From positions 62,001 through 126,000 of the forward strand of contig NZ_FZNW01000004.1 of NCBI RefSeq assembly GCF_900188115.1: 64,000 nt of DNA, read 5' to 3'. Of the stretch, positions 27,195 to 35,895 are shown piece by piece (position 1 is the stretch's first letter; the number at the start of each line of letters is the position of its first letter). Made by a program: the position numbers and the translations under genes. Origin of the DNA: Haloechinothrix alba (GTDB lineage Bacteria > Actinomycetota > Actinomycetes > Mycobacteriales > Pseudonocardiaceae). The notes beneath the pieces are model-generated. The model was not told the origin of the DNA and did no database searches. It was given only the letters and a program-made list of their open reading frames with translations.

Positions 27195-28199
27195 ATGTCT
27201 GGTACCCGTGCCCGTACGCGTGCGGTACCTGCCGCGCTCGCGGCATCAGCGTTGGTGCTGGCCGGCTGTGGCGCCGAGGGGGCAGACGACGGCGGGGAGT
27301 GGACCCCGCAGCAGCCGATCGAGATCACCGCCCCCGCCGACACCGGCGGCGGCTGGGACACGCTGGCCCGCACGAGCAGCAGGATCATGGAGGACGCCGG
27401 CCTGGTGGACCAGTCGGTCCAGGTCGTCAACAAGCCGGGCGGCGGCGGAGCCATCGGCTGGTCCTACATCGCCAACAACGCGGGTGACCCGCACAAGCTG
27501 TTCGTGACCAGCCCGCCCATCCTGTTCGTTCCGCTCGCAGGCGAGTCCGATCACGACCATAGCGACTTCACCCCCATCTCGCGGCTCGCTACCGAGTACA
27601 TGACCTACCTGGTACCCGCCGACTCTCCGATGGAGACGTTCGACGACCTCGTCGACGAGCTGGAGGACGACCCGGGTGCGGTCAGTGTCGCCGGCGGGTC
27701 GGCGCCGGGCAGCATGGACCACGTCGCCCTTGCCGGTGCCGCCGACGCCGCGGGTGTCGACGCGGGCGAGCTCAACTACGTCGCCTTCGACGGCGGGGGC
27801 GAGGCCACGACCGCGCTGCTCGGCGGGCACGTCGACGCGGCCGTCTCCGGTGCCGGCGAGAGCATGGAGCTGATCGAGGCCGGAGAGGTGAAGGCACTCG
27901 CCGTGTCGGCTTCTGAACGGGTCGACGTGCTGCCGGACGTGCCGACGCTGACCGAACTCGGCGTGGACTTCACCTTCGACATCTGGCGCGGCGTCATGGG
28001 CCCACCGGACATGTCGCAGGAGGAGATCGCCTACTACGAGTCGGTCTTCGCGGAGATGATGGAGCAGGACTCCTGGAAGGAGGAGTCGAGCAAGCTCGGC
28101 TGGACCGACACCTATCAGGACAGTGCGGACTTCGAGGCCTTCCTCGACGAGAAGCACACCGAGTTCGTCGACATCCTCGACGAGGTCGGCCTCCAGTAA
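27195..28199 (+). CDS. tctC: Tripartite tricarboxylate transporter binding lipoprotein (TctC)
   Basis: 334 residues. A signal peptide ends in the lipobox VLAGC. The mature part shows TctC signatures: PIEITAPADTGGGWDTLART near the start (carboxylate site), QVVNKPGGGGAIGWSYIA, and GGSAPGSMDHVALA. The family binds citrate-like or other carboxylates outside the cell. ATG 27195 has GGGAGGT 4 nt upstream; the frame from 27138 lacks such a site. It is the first gene of a four-gene operon. Confidence 0.93.
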   Translation: MSGTRARTRAVPAALAASALVLAGCGAEGADDGGEWTPQQPIEITAPADTGGGWDTLARTSSRIMEDAGLVDQSVQVVNKPGGGGAIGWSYIANNAGDPHKLFVTSPPILFVPLAGESDHDHSDFTPISRLATEYMTYLVPADSPMETFDDLVDELEDDPGAVSVAGGSAPGSMDHVALAGAADAAGVDAGELNYVAFDGGGEATTALLGGHVDAAVSGAGESMELIEAGEVKALAVSASERVDVLPDVPTLTELGVDFTFDIWRGVMGPPDMSQEEIAYYESVFAEMMEQDSWKEESSKLGWTDTYQDSADFEAFLDEKHTEFVDILDEVGLQ

Positions 28200-28210
28200 G
28201 GCGTCGGGCC

Positions 28211-28726
28211 ATGACGGAGTTTCGCTTCTCGCACCGTACGATCGCCGTCGCGATCGCGGGGTTCGCGCTGGTGTACCTCCTCGGCGCGTACCACCTTCCC
28301 GGCTTCGTGGCCGTCGACGTACCCGTCCAGCCGGCGACCCTGCCACGGGGACTCGGTTACCTCCTCCTCGGCCTCGCGGCCATGCTGTTCTTCCAGCGTG
28401 CCGAGCAGGCGGAGGACGAGACCGCGACGGACGCAACGGCAACGGAACAGCCTGCCGAGCCCGACGAGGTCGGGCTCGGCAGGCTGCGGGACACCCGGCT
28501 GGAGCTGGCCGTGTTCCTCGTCGCGGCGTGCCTGTACGTGGCACTGTTCGCGGTCGCCGGGTTCGTGCTGGCCACGGCCGCCTACATCGCGTCGACGGCC
28601 TGGTACCTGGGCTACCCCAGGCATCTGGTGACCGTGCTGACCAGCGTCACCATCCCGCTCGCCGCCTACATCGGCATGTCCGAGGGGCTCGGCGTGGCGC
28701 TGCCCAACGGTCCACTCCCGTTCTAG
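28211..28726 (+). CDS. tctB: Tripartite tricarboxylate transporter small membrane subunit (TctB)
   Basis: 171 residues with four hydrophobic segments and a charged Glu/Asp/Thr-rich loop after the second. VDVPVQPATLPRGLGYLLLG and the C-terminal GLGVALPNGPLPF are family-like. TctB pairs with TctA in the membrane. It lies 11 nt after tctC. Confidence 0.9.
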   Translation: MTEFRFSHRTIAVAIAGFALVYLLGAYHLPGFVAVDVPVQPATLPRGLGYLLLGLAAMLFFQRAEQAEDETATDATATEQPAEPDEVGLGRLRDTRLELAVFLVAACLYVALFAVAGFVLATAAYIASTAWYLGYPRHLVTVLTSVTIPLAAYIGMSEGLGVALPNGPLPF

Positions 28727-28765
28727 CCCTCCGGGACCGGAACGTACGTCCTCACGGAGCCTTCC

Positions 28766-30280
28766 ATGGATACGCTTACCCAGCTGGTGTCCGGGTTCAG
28801 CGTGGCGCTGAGCCCGGAGAACCTGCTCTTCGTGTTCGTCGGTGTCCTCGCGGGCACGATCATCGGGATCCTGCCCGGCCTGGGACCGATGACCGCGATC
28901 GCGTTGATGATCCCCGTCGCGTTCGGCATGGACCCGACCACCGCGATCATCATGCTCGCCGGTGTCTACTACGGCGCGGTCTTCGGCGGTTCGACCTCGT
29001 CGATCCTGCTCAACGCGCCCGGCATCGCCGGAACGGTGGCCACCTCGTTCGACGGCTACCCGATGGCGCGGGACGGTAGGGCAGGCAAGGCGCTCGCCGT
29101 GGCGGCCATCGCCTCGTTCGTCGGCGGCACGGTGGGTGTGGTCGGCCTGATGCTGATCGCGCCGACCCTGTCCAAGGTCGCGGTCAGCTTCGGGCCTGCG
29201 GAGTACTTCGGGCTCATGGTTCTCGGGCTGACCGCAGTCGTGTCGCTGGCGGGCAAGAACGTCACCAAGGGGCTGATCTCGGCCGTCGTCGGCGTGATCG
29301 TCGCCCTCGTCGGCATCGACTCCGCGACGGGAACCCTGCGGTTCACCTTCGACCGCCCGGAGCTGTACGAGGGCATCGACTTCCTGATCGTCGCGCTCGG
29401 TGTGTTCGCGCTCGCCGAGGTGTTCGTCTTGCTCAGCAGGCGCGGCCATGGAGGGGCGCAGGGCGGCGTGACGTCGCTGCGGCTGAGCAAGCGCGAGGTG
29501 AGGGCGATGACCCCGCCCGCGTTGCGGGGATCGGTGCTCGGCTTCTTCACGGGGGTGCTTCCCGGAGCCGGCGCGACCGTCGCATCGTTCCTGTCGTACT
29601 CGACCGAGAAGCGCATCGCCTCGGACGGGGACACGTTCGGCACGGGCAACATCAAGGGAGTCGCCGCGCCGGAGGCAGGTAACAACGGTGCCGCGATCGG
29701 GTCCTTCGTCCCGCTGCTCACCCTGGGTGTTCCCGGTTCGGGTACGACGGCCATCCTGCTCGGTGCCTTGCTCGTGCTGGGTGTGCGGCCCGGGCCGATG
29801 ATGCTCGAGCAGCATCCCGGGGTGTTCTGGGGTGTCGTGGCGAGCATGTACATCGGTAGCATCGTGCTGCTGATCCTGAACCTGCCGCTGATCCCGCTGT
29901 TCGCCAAGGTGCTGAACACCCCGAAGGCGGTGCTGTTGCCGCTGGTCGTCGTGTTCTGCGTGATGGGTGTGTACGGTCTGAGCTTCAGCGTGTTCGACCT
30001 GTGGCTGCTGATCGGCTTCGGTGTGCTCGGGTTCCTGATGCGGGCTAACTCGTTCCCGGCCGCACCGCTGATACTCGGCCTCATCCTCGGCGGACTGATG
30101 GAGCGCAACATGCGGCAGGCGTTGCAGATATCCGGAGGCGACTGGTCGGTGTTCGTGACCAAACCCATCCCAGCCGTGCTGCTCGCGCTGGCGGCCGCCT
30201 CGCTGCTTCCGACCGTCGTCGGCCTGATCCGGCGCAGGCGCGCGCGGGCCGACCGCGGGTGGGAGGTTCCCGCAGCGTGA
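28766..30280 (+). CDS. tctA: Tripartite tricarboxylate transporter large permease (TctA)
   Basis: 504 residues with about a dozen helices. Conserved TctA segments are GILPGLGPMTAIALMIPVAF, YYGAVFGGSTSSILLNAPG, GVLPGAGATVASFLSYSTEK, and GVAAPEAGNNGAAIGSFVPLLTLGVPGSGTTA split across the centre. The sodium- or proton-coupled permease moves the bound carboxylate inward. A GGAG lies 7 nt before the ATG. The last codon overlaps the start of a second tctC-like gene (GTGA). Confidence 0.95.
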   Translation: MDTLTQLVSGFSVALSPENLLFVFVGVLAGTIIGILPGLGPMTAIALMIPVAFGMDPTTAIIMLAGVYYGAVFGGSTSSILLNAPGIAGTVATSFDGYPMARDGRAGKALAVAAIASFVGGTVGVVGLMLIAPTLSKVAVSFGPAEYFGLMVLGLTAVVSLAGKNVTKGLISAVVGVIVALVGIDSATGTLRFTFDRPELYEGIDFLIVALGVFALAEVFVLLSRRGHGGAQGGVTSLRLSKREVRAMTPPALRGSVLGFFTGVLPGAGATVASFLSYSTEKRIASDGDTFGTGNIKGVAAPEAGNNGAAIGSFVPLLTLGVPGSGTTAILLGALLVLGVRPGPMMLEQHPGVFWGVVASMYIGSIVLLILNLPLIPLFAKVLNTPKAVLLPLVVVFCVMGVYGLSFSVFDLWLLIGFGVLGFLMRANSFPAAPLILGLILGGLMERNMRQALQISGGDWSVFVTKPIPAVLLALAAASLLPTVVGLIRRRRARADRGWEVPAA

Positions 30281-31245
30281 CCCGGTACGCCCGCCTGTCC
30301 GTCGTCGCGGTCTCGGCGCTGCTCGCCGCCTGCACCGCCGCGCTGGGGCCGGATGAGCTCCGCGTCATCGTGCCGACACCTCCCGGCGGGGGTTTCGACC
30401 AGACCGCGCGCACCCTGTCCGGTGCCCTCGAGGAGACAGAGCTGGCCGAGGACGTGAACGTGGTCAACATGCCGGGTGATGCGGGAATGGCCGCGCTGTC
30501 CCGGGTGCGTTACGAGGAAGGTGACGAGGCACTGCTGCTGCAGATGGGCCTCGGGCTCGTTGCCACGGCCCACATCACCGGGTTCACCGGTGAGCTCGCC
30601 GAGCTCACCCCGCTCGCCAGGCTGATCGAGGAGTCCGAGGCGATCGTGGTGCCCGCCGGGTCCGAGTACGAGAACCTGCCGGAGCTGACCGACCGGCTGC
30701 GCAGGCACCCGGAGGAGATCTCGGCCGGAGGCGGCTCGCAGCCGGGCGGGCCGGACCATCTCGCCGTCATGTTGCTCGCCGAGGAGCTCGGGGTCGACCC
30801 GGGGAGCCTCGAGTACGAACCCTACGACGGGGGAGGTGAGATCCTGGCGGCGTTGCTCAGTCACGAGGTCGACTTCGCCGCTATGGGGGCTGGTGAGCAC
30901 CTGCACGCCGTCGAAGCAGGTGAGCTGCGGGTGCTGGCTGTGACCGGGCCGGAGCGGGTTGCCGGTATCGACGCCCCCACGTTGCGTGAGCTGGGGATGG
31001 ATCTCGAGTTCCTGAACTGGCGCGGGGTACTCGCACCGCCCGGACTGGACGAGGAGGACCGTGCGGTGCTGCTCGAGGTGCTGGACGAGCTGCGCCGGTC
31101 ACCCGAGTGGGCAGCGGCACTCGAACGGTACGGCTGGTCGGAGGCTTACCTCGCGGGCTCGCACTACCAGGAGTTCCTCGCCGCCGAGGCCGAGCGCGTC
31201 GGCGACGTGCTCGACTCCCTCGGCCCGGACACGGACGGTGAGTAG
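30277..31245 (+). CDS. Second tripartite-transporter binding lipoprotein
   Basis: 322 residues. The lipobox is SALLAAC. LRVIVPTPPGGGFDQTARTL, VVNMPGDAGMAALSRV and SAGGGSQPGGPDHLAVMLLAEE are TctC-family motifs, but overall sequence differs strongly from the first tctC in this operon. The GTG start shares bases with the tctA stop, so it is translationally coupled. A second binding protein may widen the range of substrates. Confidence 0.88.
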   Translation: MTRYARLSVVAVSALLAACTAALGPDELRVIVPTPPGGGFDQTARTLSGALEETELAEDVNVVNMPGDAGMAALSRVRYEEGDEALLLQMGLGLVATAHITGFTGELAELTPLARLIEESEAIVVPAGSEYENLPELTDRLRRHPEEISAGGGSQPGGPDHLAVMLLAEELGVDPGSLEYEPYDGGGEILAALLSHEVDFAAMGAGEHLHAVEAGELRVLAVTGPERVAGIDAPTLRELGMDLEFLNWRGVLAPPGLDEEDRAVLLEVLDELRRSPEWAAALERYGWSEAYLAGSHYQEFLAAEAERVGDVLDSLGPDTDGE

Positions 31246-31336
31246 GTCCCTGCTACTGAGTAGGTGAGCACGCCACTCGGTACGACACCGGCACGGTGTC
31301 CACAGCGGAACACGGCCGAACGGTTACCGTTGGCAC

Positions 31337-32449
31337 GTGGCAGCAGATCGACGTAGGTCGGATAACCGGCCGGCCAAGGAGAAGGCGCAGCAGGTCGCCA
31401 GGGGCGCGCAGCAGGTCGTTCCGAACGTGCGGCAACGCTACCCGGCGATCGATCACCTCGTCCGTGCGAAAGAGGCGTTCGGCGAGCGGTACGGCACTCA
31501 CTACGCGGCAGCGATCACGTACTTCAGCGTGCTGTCTCTCGTACCCATCCTGATGGTCGGCTTCGCCATCGCAGGCTACGTGCTGGCCGCCGATCCCACG
31601 CTGCTGGCCGAGCTGCAATCGCGACTGCAACGGGCCGCCCCCGTCGGCCTCAGGGAGACCGTCGGGGAAGTCGTCGAGACCGCAGTGGACTCTCGCGCGA
31701 CCGTAGGGGTTCTGGGGCTCGCCACGGCCCTGTACTCCGGTATCGGATGGATGCGCAACCTGCGGGACGCCCTCACCGCGCAGTGGGGCCAGGAACGCAA
31801 GAAGCGCCCCCTGCTCAAGGGCACGGCTCGCGACCTGCTCGCACTCCTCGGCCTGGGGTTCGCCCTGATCGTTTCCTTCGCGTTGACCACCGCAGGGTCC
31901 ACAGCGGCGAACTCGCTGCTCACCCTGGTCGGCTTGGAGGACGACCTGCTGGCCAGGATCGGGCTGACCACGCTGATGACCGTGCTGTCCCTCGCCGCGA
32001 ACTGGCTGGTGTTCCTCTGGGTCATCGCGCGGTTGCCGCGCGAGCGCGTGACGTTGCGTAGCGCCGTCAAGGGCGCGCTGATCGCCGCGGTGGGGTTCGA
32101 GATCCTCAAGCAGATCGCGTCCCTGTTCATCGCCAGCGTGATGTCCTCGCCGACCGGCGCGCTGTTCGGGCCGATCATCGGGCTGCTGGTCTTCGCCAAC
32201 ATCGTCTCCCGCTTCCTGCTGTTCGTCACCGCGTGGACGGCCACGGCGACCGAGAACATCGTGCAGATCGTCCACCCGCCCGGCCCTGCAGAGGTACGGC
32301 CACTCGTGCATGTGCGGCGTGGACCCAGCGCCCGCCAGACCGTCGGCATCCTCGGCACCGGGGCGCTTCTCGGCGGCGGGGCGCGCTGGTTGTGGCGGCG
32401 CTCGCGTGGTAGCGCTGGGCAGCGGCCCCCGGACGGGCGCGCGGAGTGA
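31337..32449 (+). CDS. YihY/virulence factor BrkB family membrane protein
   Basis: 370 residues with about six membrane helices. AITYFSVLSLVPILMVGFAI, TALYSGIGWMRNLRDALTAQ and SPTGALFGPIIGLLVFANIVSRFLL (given here only by its ends) are family marks. The old annotation as ribonuclease BN is not supported. The cytoplasmic N-terminus is basic. Start GTG 31337 lacks a good binding site. The gene stands alone. Confidence 0.88.
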   Translation: MAADRRRSDNRPAKEKAQQVARGAQQVVPNVRQRYPAIDHLVRAKEAFGERYGTHYAAAITYFSVLSLVPILMVGFAIAGYVLAADPTLLAELQSRLQRAAPVGLRETVGEVVETAVDSRATVGVLGLATALYSGIGWMRNLRDALTAQWGQERKKRPLLKGTARDLLALLGLGFALIVSFALTTAGSTAANSLLTLVGLEDDLLARIGLTTLMTVLSLAANWLVFLWVIARLPRERVTLRSAVKGALIAAVGFEILKQIASLFIASVMSSPTGALFGPIIGLLVFANIVSRFLLFVTAWTATATENIVQIVHPPGPAEVRPLVHVRRGPSARQTVGILGTGALLGGGARWLWRRSRGSAGQRPPDGRAE

Positions 32450-32545
32450 CGCTGCGTAACCGATCGGGAGCCGTGCTCTCTCTTTCGATCGATTGATCCG
32501 GTGTGGCCTGTCCGGCAACCTCTGGGGCCGGAGGTCGACCACGCC

Positions 32546-33451
32546 ATGCCCGAACGCCCCGCCTGCTCGCCGCAGCCCGCCACCGGCCACCCGCACCACG
32601 CGGGCCGGGCCGGTGGGTTCGCCTTCCCGCGCCGGTCCCGTGCCCCGATGTTGCTGCGCCTGATGCTGGTCATCGCTCTCGCAACGGGCACGTTCACGGG
32701 CGCGGAGCGACACGCACACGCCGACGAGGTGTCCTATGTAGCTCTCGGTGACTCCTACTCGTCGGGCGTCGGAACCCGGACATACCACGACTCCGACGAC
32801 GGGTGTTACCGCTCGCCCGCCGGCTACCCCGCCTTACTGTCCGCAGAGCTCGGTGGGGGTCTGGACCTCCAGGCGTGCTCCGGGGCAGGGGTGAGCGCCG
32901 TACGGGCCAACCAGCTGGACTCGCTGGATGCCACGACGACGCACGTGACCGTCTCGGTAGGGGGCAACGATGCCGGTTTCGCGAGCGTGCTGACGGCCTG
33001 CGCCCGGCCGTGGCCGTATACCTGCTGGGACGAGATCGACTCGGCGAACACGGTCATCACCGAGTCCCTGCCCGGCAGGCTGGACACGCTCTACGCCGAG
33101 ATCGCCGAGCGTGCCCCGAACGCGACCGTTGTCGCGGTCGGTTACCCCCGCCTGTTCAACGGCGAGCAGTGCAACCTCGCCGCGCAGATCACGCCGAGCG
33201 AGCAAGCGGAGCTGAACGCCACGGCGGACCTGCTCGCGGAGGTGACCGGTGAGCTGGCGGCAGCACACGGCTTCGGCTTCGCCGATCCGCGCGCGGCATT
33301 CCTCGGGCACGCGGTGTGCGACAGCGCGGAGTGGATCAACGGCGTGTCGTACCCGATCCTGGAGTCGTACCATCCGAACCGGACCGGATATGCCCGTGGC
33401 TATGTGCCCGTGGTCGCCGAGCGGTTCGCTGCGGGCGTTCCGGCGGCGTAG
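32546..33451 (+). CDS. Secreted SGNH/GDSL hydrolase
   Basis: About 301 residues. After a signal peptide (LMLVIALATGTFTGAERHAHA) come block I YVALGDSYSSGVG with the nucleophile Ser, block III SVGGNDAGF, and the catalytic Asp/His region YPILESYHPNRTGYARG. This is the actinobacterial SGNH family that includes lipases and esterases. Cys pairs (CYRSPAGYP; LQACSG; TACARPWPYTCW) suggest disulfides. ATG 32546 follows GGAGGT; ATG 32648 would give a more usual short signal peptide and is a real alternative. Confidence 0.9.
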   Translation: MPERPACSPQPATGHPHHAGRAGGFAFPRRSRAPMLLRLMLVIALATGTFTGAERHAHADEVSYVALGDSYSSGVGTRTYHDSDDGCYRSPAGYPALLSAELGGGLDLQACSGAGVSAVRANQLDSLDATTTHVTVSVGGNDAGFASVLTACARPWPYTCWDEIDSANTVITESLPGRLDTLYAEIAERAPNATVVAVGYPRLFNGEQCNLAAQITPSEQAELNATADLLAEVTGELAAAHGFGFADPRAAFLGHAVCDSAEWINGVSYPILESYHPNRTGYARGYVPVVAERFAAGVPAA

Positions 33452-33460
33452 CATGCGCCG

Positions 33461-34732
33461 CTACCGGCGTGGCACCTGCTTGTTCTCGCGGCGTAACGCG
33501 ATGATGCCCAGCAGCGCCAGAAGGGCGACGACGGTGGCGATGACCGGCCCCAACGCACTGCCGGCCCCGGACGCGCTCGTGGCGTCGTCATCGTGTGGCG
33601 GCTGCGCGCCCTCCTGCACGGCGACGTCCGGTTCGGACTCCGGCCGGGTGACGGACGCGAGCTGGCCGACCGCATCGTAATCGCCTTCGGCGAGGTCGAA
33701 GCCGTAGTCGAGTAGCGCGGAGGCTTGCTCGGGAACCGGTATCGGGCGGGCCTCCGCGTGCAGCAGGACCACCGCGACAGTGGCGTGCTCGCGCTGCGCG
33801 GCGCCGAGGTAGGTGTGCCGCGCAGCGTTCGTGTAGCCGGTCTTGCCGCCGAGGAACCCCTCGTAGGAGTTGAGCAGCCGGTTGTCGTTGTACAGGGTGA
33901 CGGGTTCCTCGTCGGGTTCGACCGAGAAGTCCATCGTGCTGGTGCGCACGGCCTCATTGAACGGGGCCTGCCCCAGGGCGTACCGGAAGATCACGCTCAG
34001 GTCGTAGGCCGAGCTGGACATGCCGGGGCCGTCAAGACCCGATGTGGTGGCTGCACGGGTGTCGAACGCCTGCAGCCGTTCGGCGAGCGTGTTCATCGCA
34101 TCGAGCGCCTCCGGGATCCCACCGAGGGCGTTGCCGAGCGCGTGCGCGGCGTCGTTCCCGGAATGGATCAGAGCAGCGGTGAGCAAGTCCTCGACGGTGT
34201 AGTCCTCACCCTCGACCAGGCCGACGCAGGTACAGACCTGCGCGACGTCCTCCTCCGTCGCGGTGACGACCTCGTCCGGGTCGACCTCGTCGATGACGGT
34301 GGCCGCCAGCAGTACCTTGATCAGCGAAGCCGGCCGGTGCCTGCCGTGCGGGTCGGAGGCCGCCAGCACGTCCCCGGACTCGAGGTCGGAGACCATCCAG
34401 GCGGAAGCGGTCGCCTCCTCAGGGGGGTCCGGTGCGCCGTCCGGCAGTACGACACCGCACTCGGCCATGCGTTCACCACCGACCGGCTCCTCCGGCACGG
34501 GGAGCGGCTCGGGAGCACTCTCGCCGGGCGCCGGTTCCTCGGAGGGCACGTCGGCCGACGGGGGCGCCTGCCTGTTGGCGCAGGACTCGGGGCCGGACGG
34601 CGATCCCGGGTCGGCGTGCGCGGCAGGCGCGACCGGGCCGAATGCGATGGCGCAGGTGAGCAACGCCGAGGACAGCACAGCTGTGCATCCCCGCTGGGAT
34701 GCTCCGGGCCACGACCGATGACGCACCAGCAC
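33461..34732 (-). CDS. D-alanyl-D-alanine carboxypeptidase (peptidase S11)
   Basis: 423 residues. A signal peptide is followed by a Pro/Glu-rich spacer, then the penicillin-binding fold: SLIK (Ser136, Lys139), SGN (191-193) and KTG (297-299). A C-terminal membrane helix (VIATVVALLALLGIIALR) with a basic tail anchors it. It trims the terminal D-Ala of peptidoglycan stem peptides. It is divergent from an SCO4848-type gene, as in Streptomyces where a carboxypeptidase adjoins SCO4848. Confidence 0.94.
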   Translation of the reverse strand: MLVRHRSWPGASQRGCTAVLSSALLTCAIAFGPVAPAAHADPGSPSGPESCANRQAPPSADVPSEEPAPGESAPEPLPVPEEPVGGERMAECGVVLPDGAPDPPEEATASAWMVSDLESGDVLAASDPHGRHRPASLIKVLLAATVIDEVDPDEVVTATEEDVAQVCTCVGLVEGEDYTVEDLLTAALIHSGNDAAHALGNALGGIPEALDAMNTLAERLQAFDTRAATTSGLDGPGMSSSAYDLSVIFRYALGQAPFNEAVRTSTMDFSVEPDEEPVTLYNDNRLLNSYEGFLGGKTGYTNAARHTYLGAAQREHATVAVVLLHAEARPIPVPEQASALLDYGFDLAEGDYDAVGQLASVTRPESEPDVAVQEGAQPPHDDDATSASGAGSALGPVIATVVALLALLGIIALRRENKQVPRR

Positions 34733-34868
34733 AGGCTAACCGTGACCGGCGCTGTCGGTATACGTGGCCGTGACACTCTGTCGTGCCAAGACGGACACGT
34801 ACGGTGCGGGGCGTGGTGGCGCTCACCCGGTGTGTCGGCCGGTGATCGGGGACGTGGATACTGCGGGT

Positions 34869-35147
34869 ATGCACGCACGCCCGACCTCGATCTTCCTGCT
34901 CGCCTTCGGCGTGTGGTCCTGGGCCATCTGGCTGATGTTCGCGCGCAATCTCTGGGCCAGCGAGAGCTCGTGGGCGGCCGACGGGTCGCCGACGTCGTAC
35001 TTCGTGGTGCACGCCGTGCTCACCGTGGTATCGATCGTGCTGGGTACGATCATCGGCGTGATCGGCTGGCGCGGGCTCCGTGCGAGCAGTTCCCGTTCCC
35101 TTGACGACACCACATCTCCCGCCAACGACATCGCGAAGGGGCACTGA
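34869..35147 (+). CDS. SCO4848-family membrane protein
   Basis: 92 residues. PTSIFLLAFGVWSWAIWLMF and SYFVVHAVLTVVSIVLGTII are two membrane helices around a conserved acidic loop (RNLWASESSWAADGSPTSYF). The family is named after SCO4848 of Streptomyces; its function is unknown. ATG 34869 begins right at the family start, while the longer frame from 34764 is not conserved-looking. The stop shares a base with the next ATG. Confidence 0.85.
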   Translation: MHARPTSIFLLAFGVWSWAIWLMFARNLWASESSWAADGSPTSYFVVHAVLTVVSIVLGTIIGVIGWRGLRASSSRSLDDTTSPANDIAKGH

Positions 35148-35494
35148 TGGACTTCCTTCACCAGCTGCTGTTGTTCCTGCACCTGCTCGGTATGGGTCTG
35201 CTCGTCGGTACGTTCCTCCTGCAGCTGCGCGGCGGGGCGGATGCGCCGCTGAACAAGGGGTGGTTGCACGGTAGCGGTGTCATGCTGATCACGGGTGCGG
35301 CCATGATGGCGCTGGACCCGTTCAGCGACAACGACCTCAACCACACGAAGCTGGGCATCAAGATCCTGGTGCTGATCGCGATCGGCGGCCTCGCGCTGGC
35401 TTTCCTGCGCAAGCCGGCCGCGCCGCGGTGGGTCGGTTTCGCTCTCGGCGGGCTCGTGGTGGTCAACGTCGGCCTCGCCGTCTTCTGGACCTAG
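35147..35494 (+). CDS. Small four-helix membrane protein
   Basis: 115 residues, almost wholly hydrophobic (LLLFLHLLGMGLLVGTFLLQ; GSGVMLITGAAMMALDPF; LGIKILVLIAIGGLALAFL; ALGGLVVVNVGLAVFW). I recognise it only as a companion of SCO4848-type genes in actinomycetes. It is translationally coupled to the preceding gene. Function unknown. Confidence 0.75.
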   Translation: MDFLHQLLLFLHLLGMGLLVGTFLLQLRGGADAPLNKGWLHGSGVMLITGAAMMALDPFSDNDLNHTKLGIKILVLIAIGGLALAFLRKPAAPRWVGFALGGLVVVNVGLAVFWT

Positions 35495-35499
35495 AGGTG

Positions 35500-35550
35500 T
35501 GCTGAATGACGCTTTCAGTCCATCTCACGAGCTGAAAGCGTCATTCAGCA
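35500..35550. repeat. Second copy of the palindromic element
   Basis: Arms 35500-35518 and 35532-35550 pair perfectly over 19 bp, with the core GCTGAATGACGCTTTCAG identical to that at 4704. The 13-nt loop TCCATCTCACGAG differs from the first copy (TCCGTTTCGCGAG) at three places. It starts 6 nt after the stop of the small membrane gene. Confidence 0.9.
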
Positions 35551-35717
35551 ATCCTGGGGGTTACTCGCCTTCGGGGTCGGTCATCCCACGCGACAGCGGC
35601 GGCGTCGCCGAACGCCGGGAGCATGCGCTCCGATGGGCAGGCCGGTCCTGTGATGGATCTTTCCCGCGCTCGTGACGTTCGTCCAGCCGGGCTTCGGTCG
35701 CCACGCTCCGGTGTCGT

Positions 35718-35736
35718 TAATGATAATCGTTATGCA
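35718..35736. promoter_or_regulatory. Fur-family-like site
   Basis: TAATGATAATCGTTATGCA resembles the GATAATGATAATCATTATC consensus of Fur-type regulators, with ATAA/TTAT arms around a 3-nt centre. It sits about 160 bp before the start of the acyl-CoA dehydrogenase-like gene. The general AT-richness here raises the chance of coincidence. Confidence 0.3.
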
Positions 35737-35895
35737 GATTCCGGCCATTATGAACCGCGTCCCTAGATCAATTTATTGATGCCGCGGCCCCTGGACACCG
35801 GTGATATTCTATGATGTGCCTCACACTGCGGACGGATCTTTCTGACCCGCCTGTGCTCGGCGTGAGGATCATTCGGTACACGGAGGCGAATTACG

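Larger units (their letters stand above)
35495..35895. other. Long AT-rich leader region before the acyl-CoA dehydrogenase-like gene
   Basis: No ORF. It contains the palindromic element (35500-35550) and a Fur-like site (35718-35736). From 35710 to 35830 the sequence is markedly AT-rich for this genome (GTTAATGATAATC, TCAATTTATTGATG, GATATTCTATGATG). A promoter in the last 150 bp is likely. Confidence 0.6.

Noticed and set aside
28115-30906. Two long minus-strand ORFs opposite tctBA and the second binding protein
   Set aside because: These are antisense shadows of recognised transporter genes.
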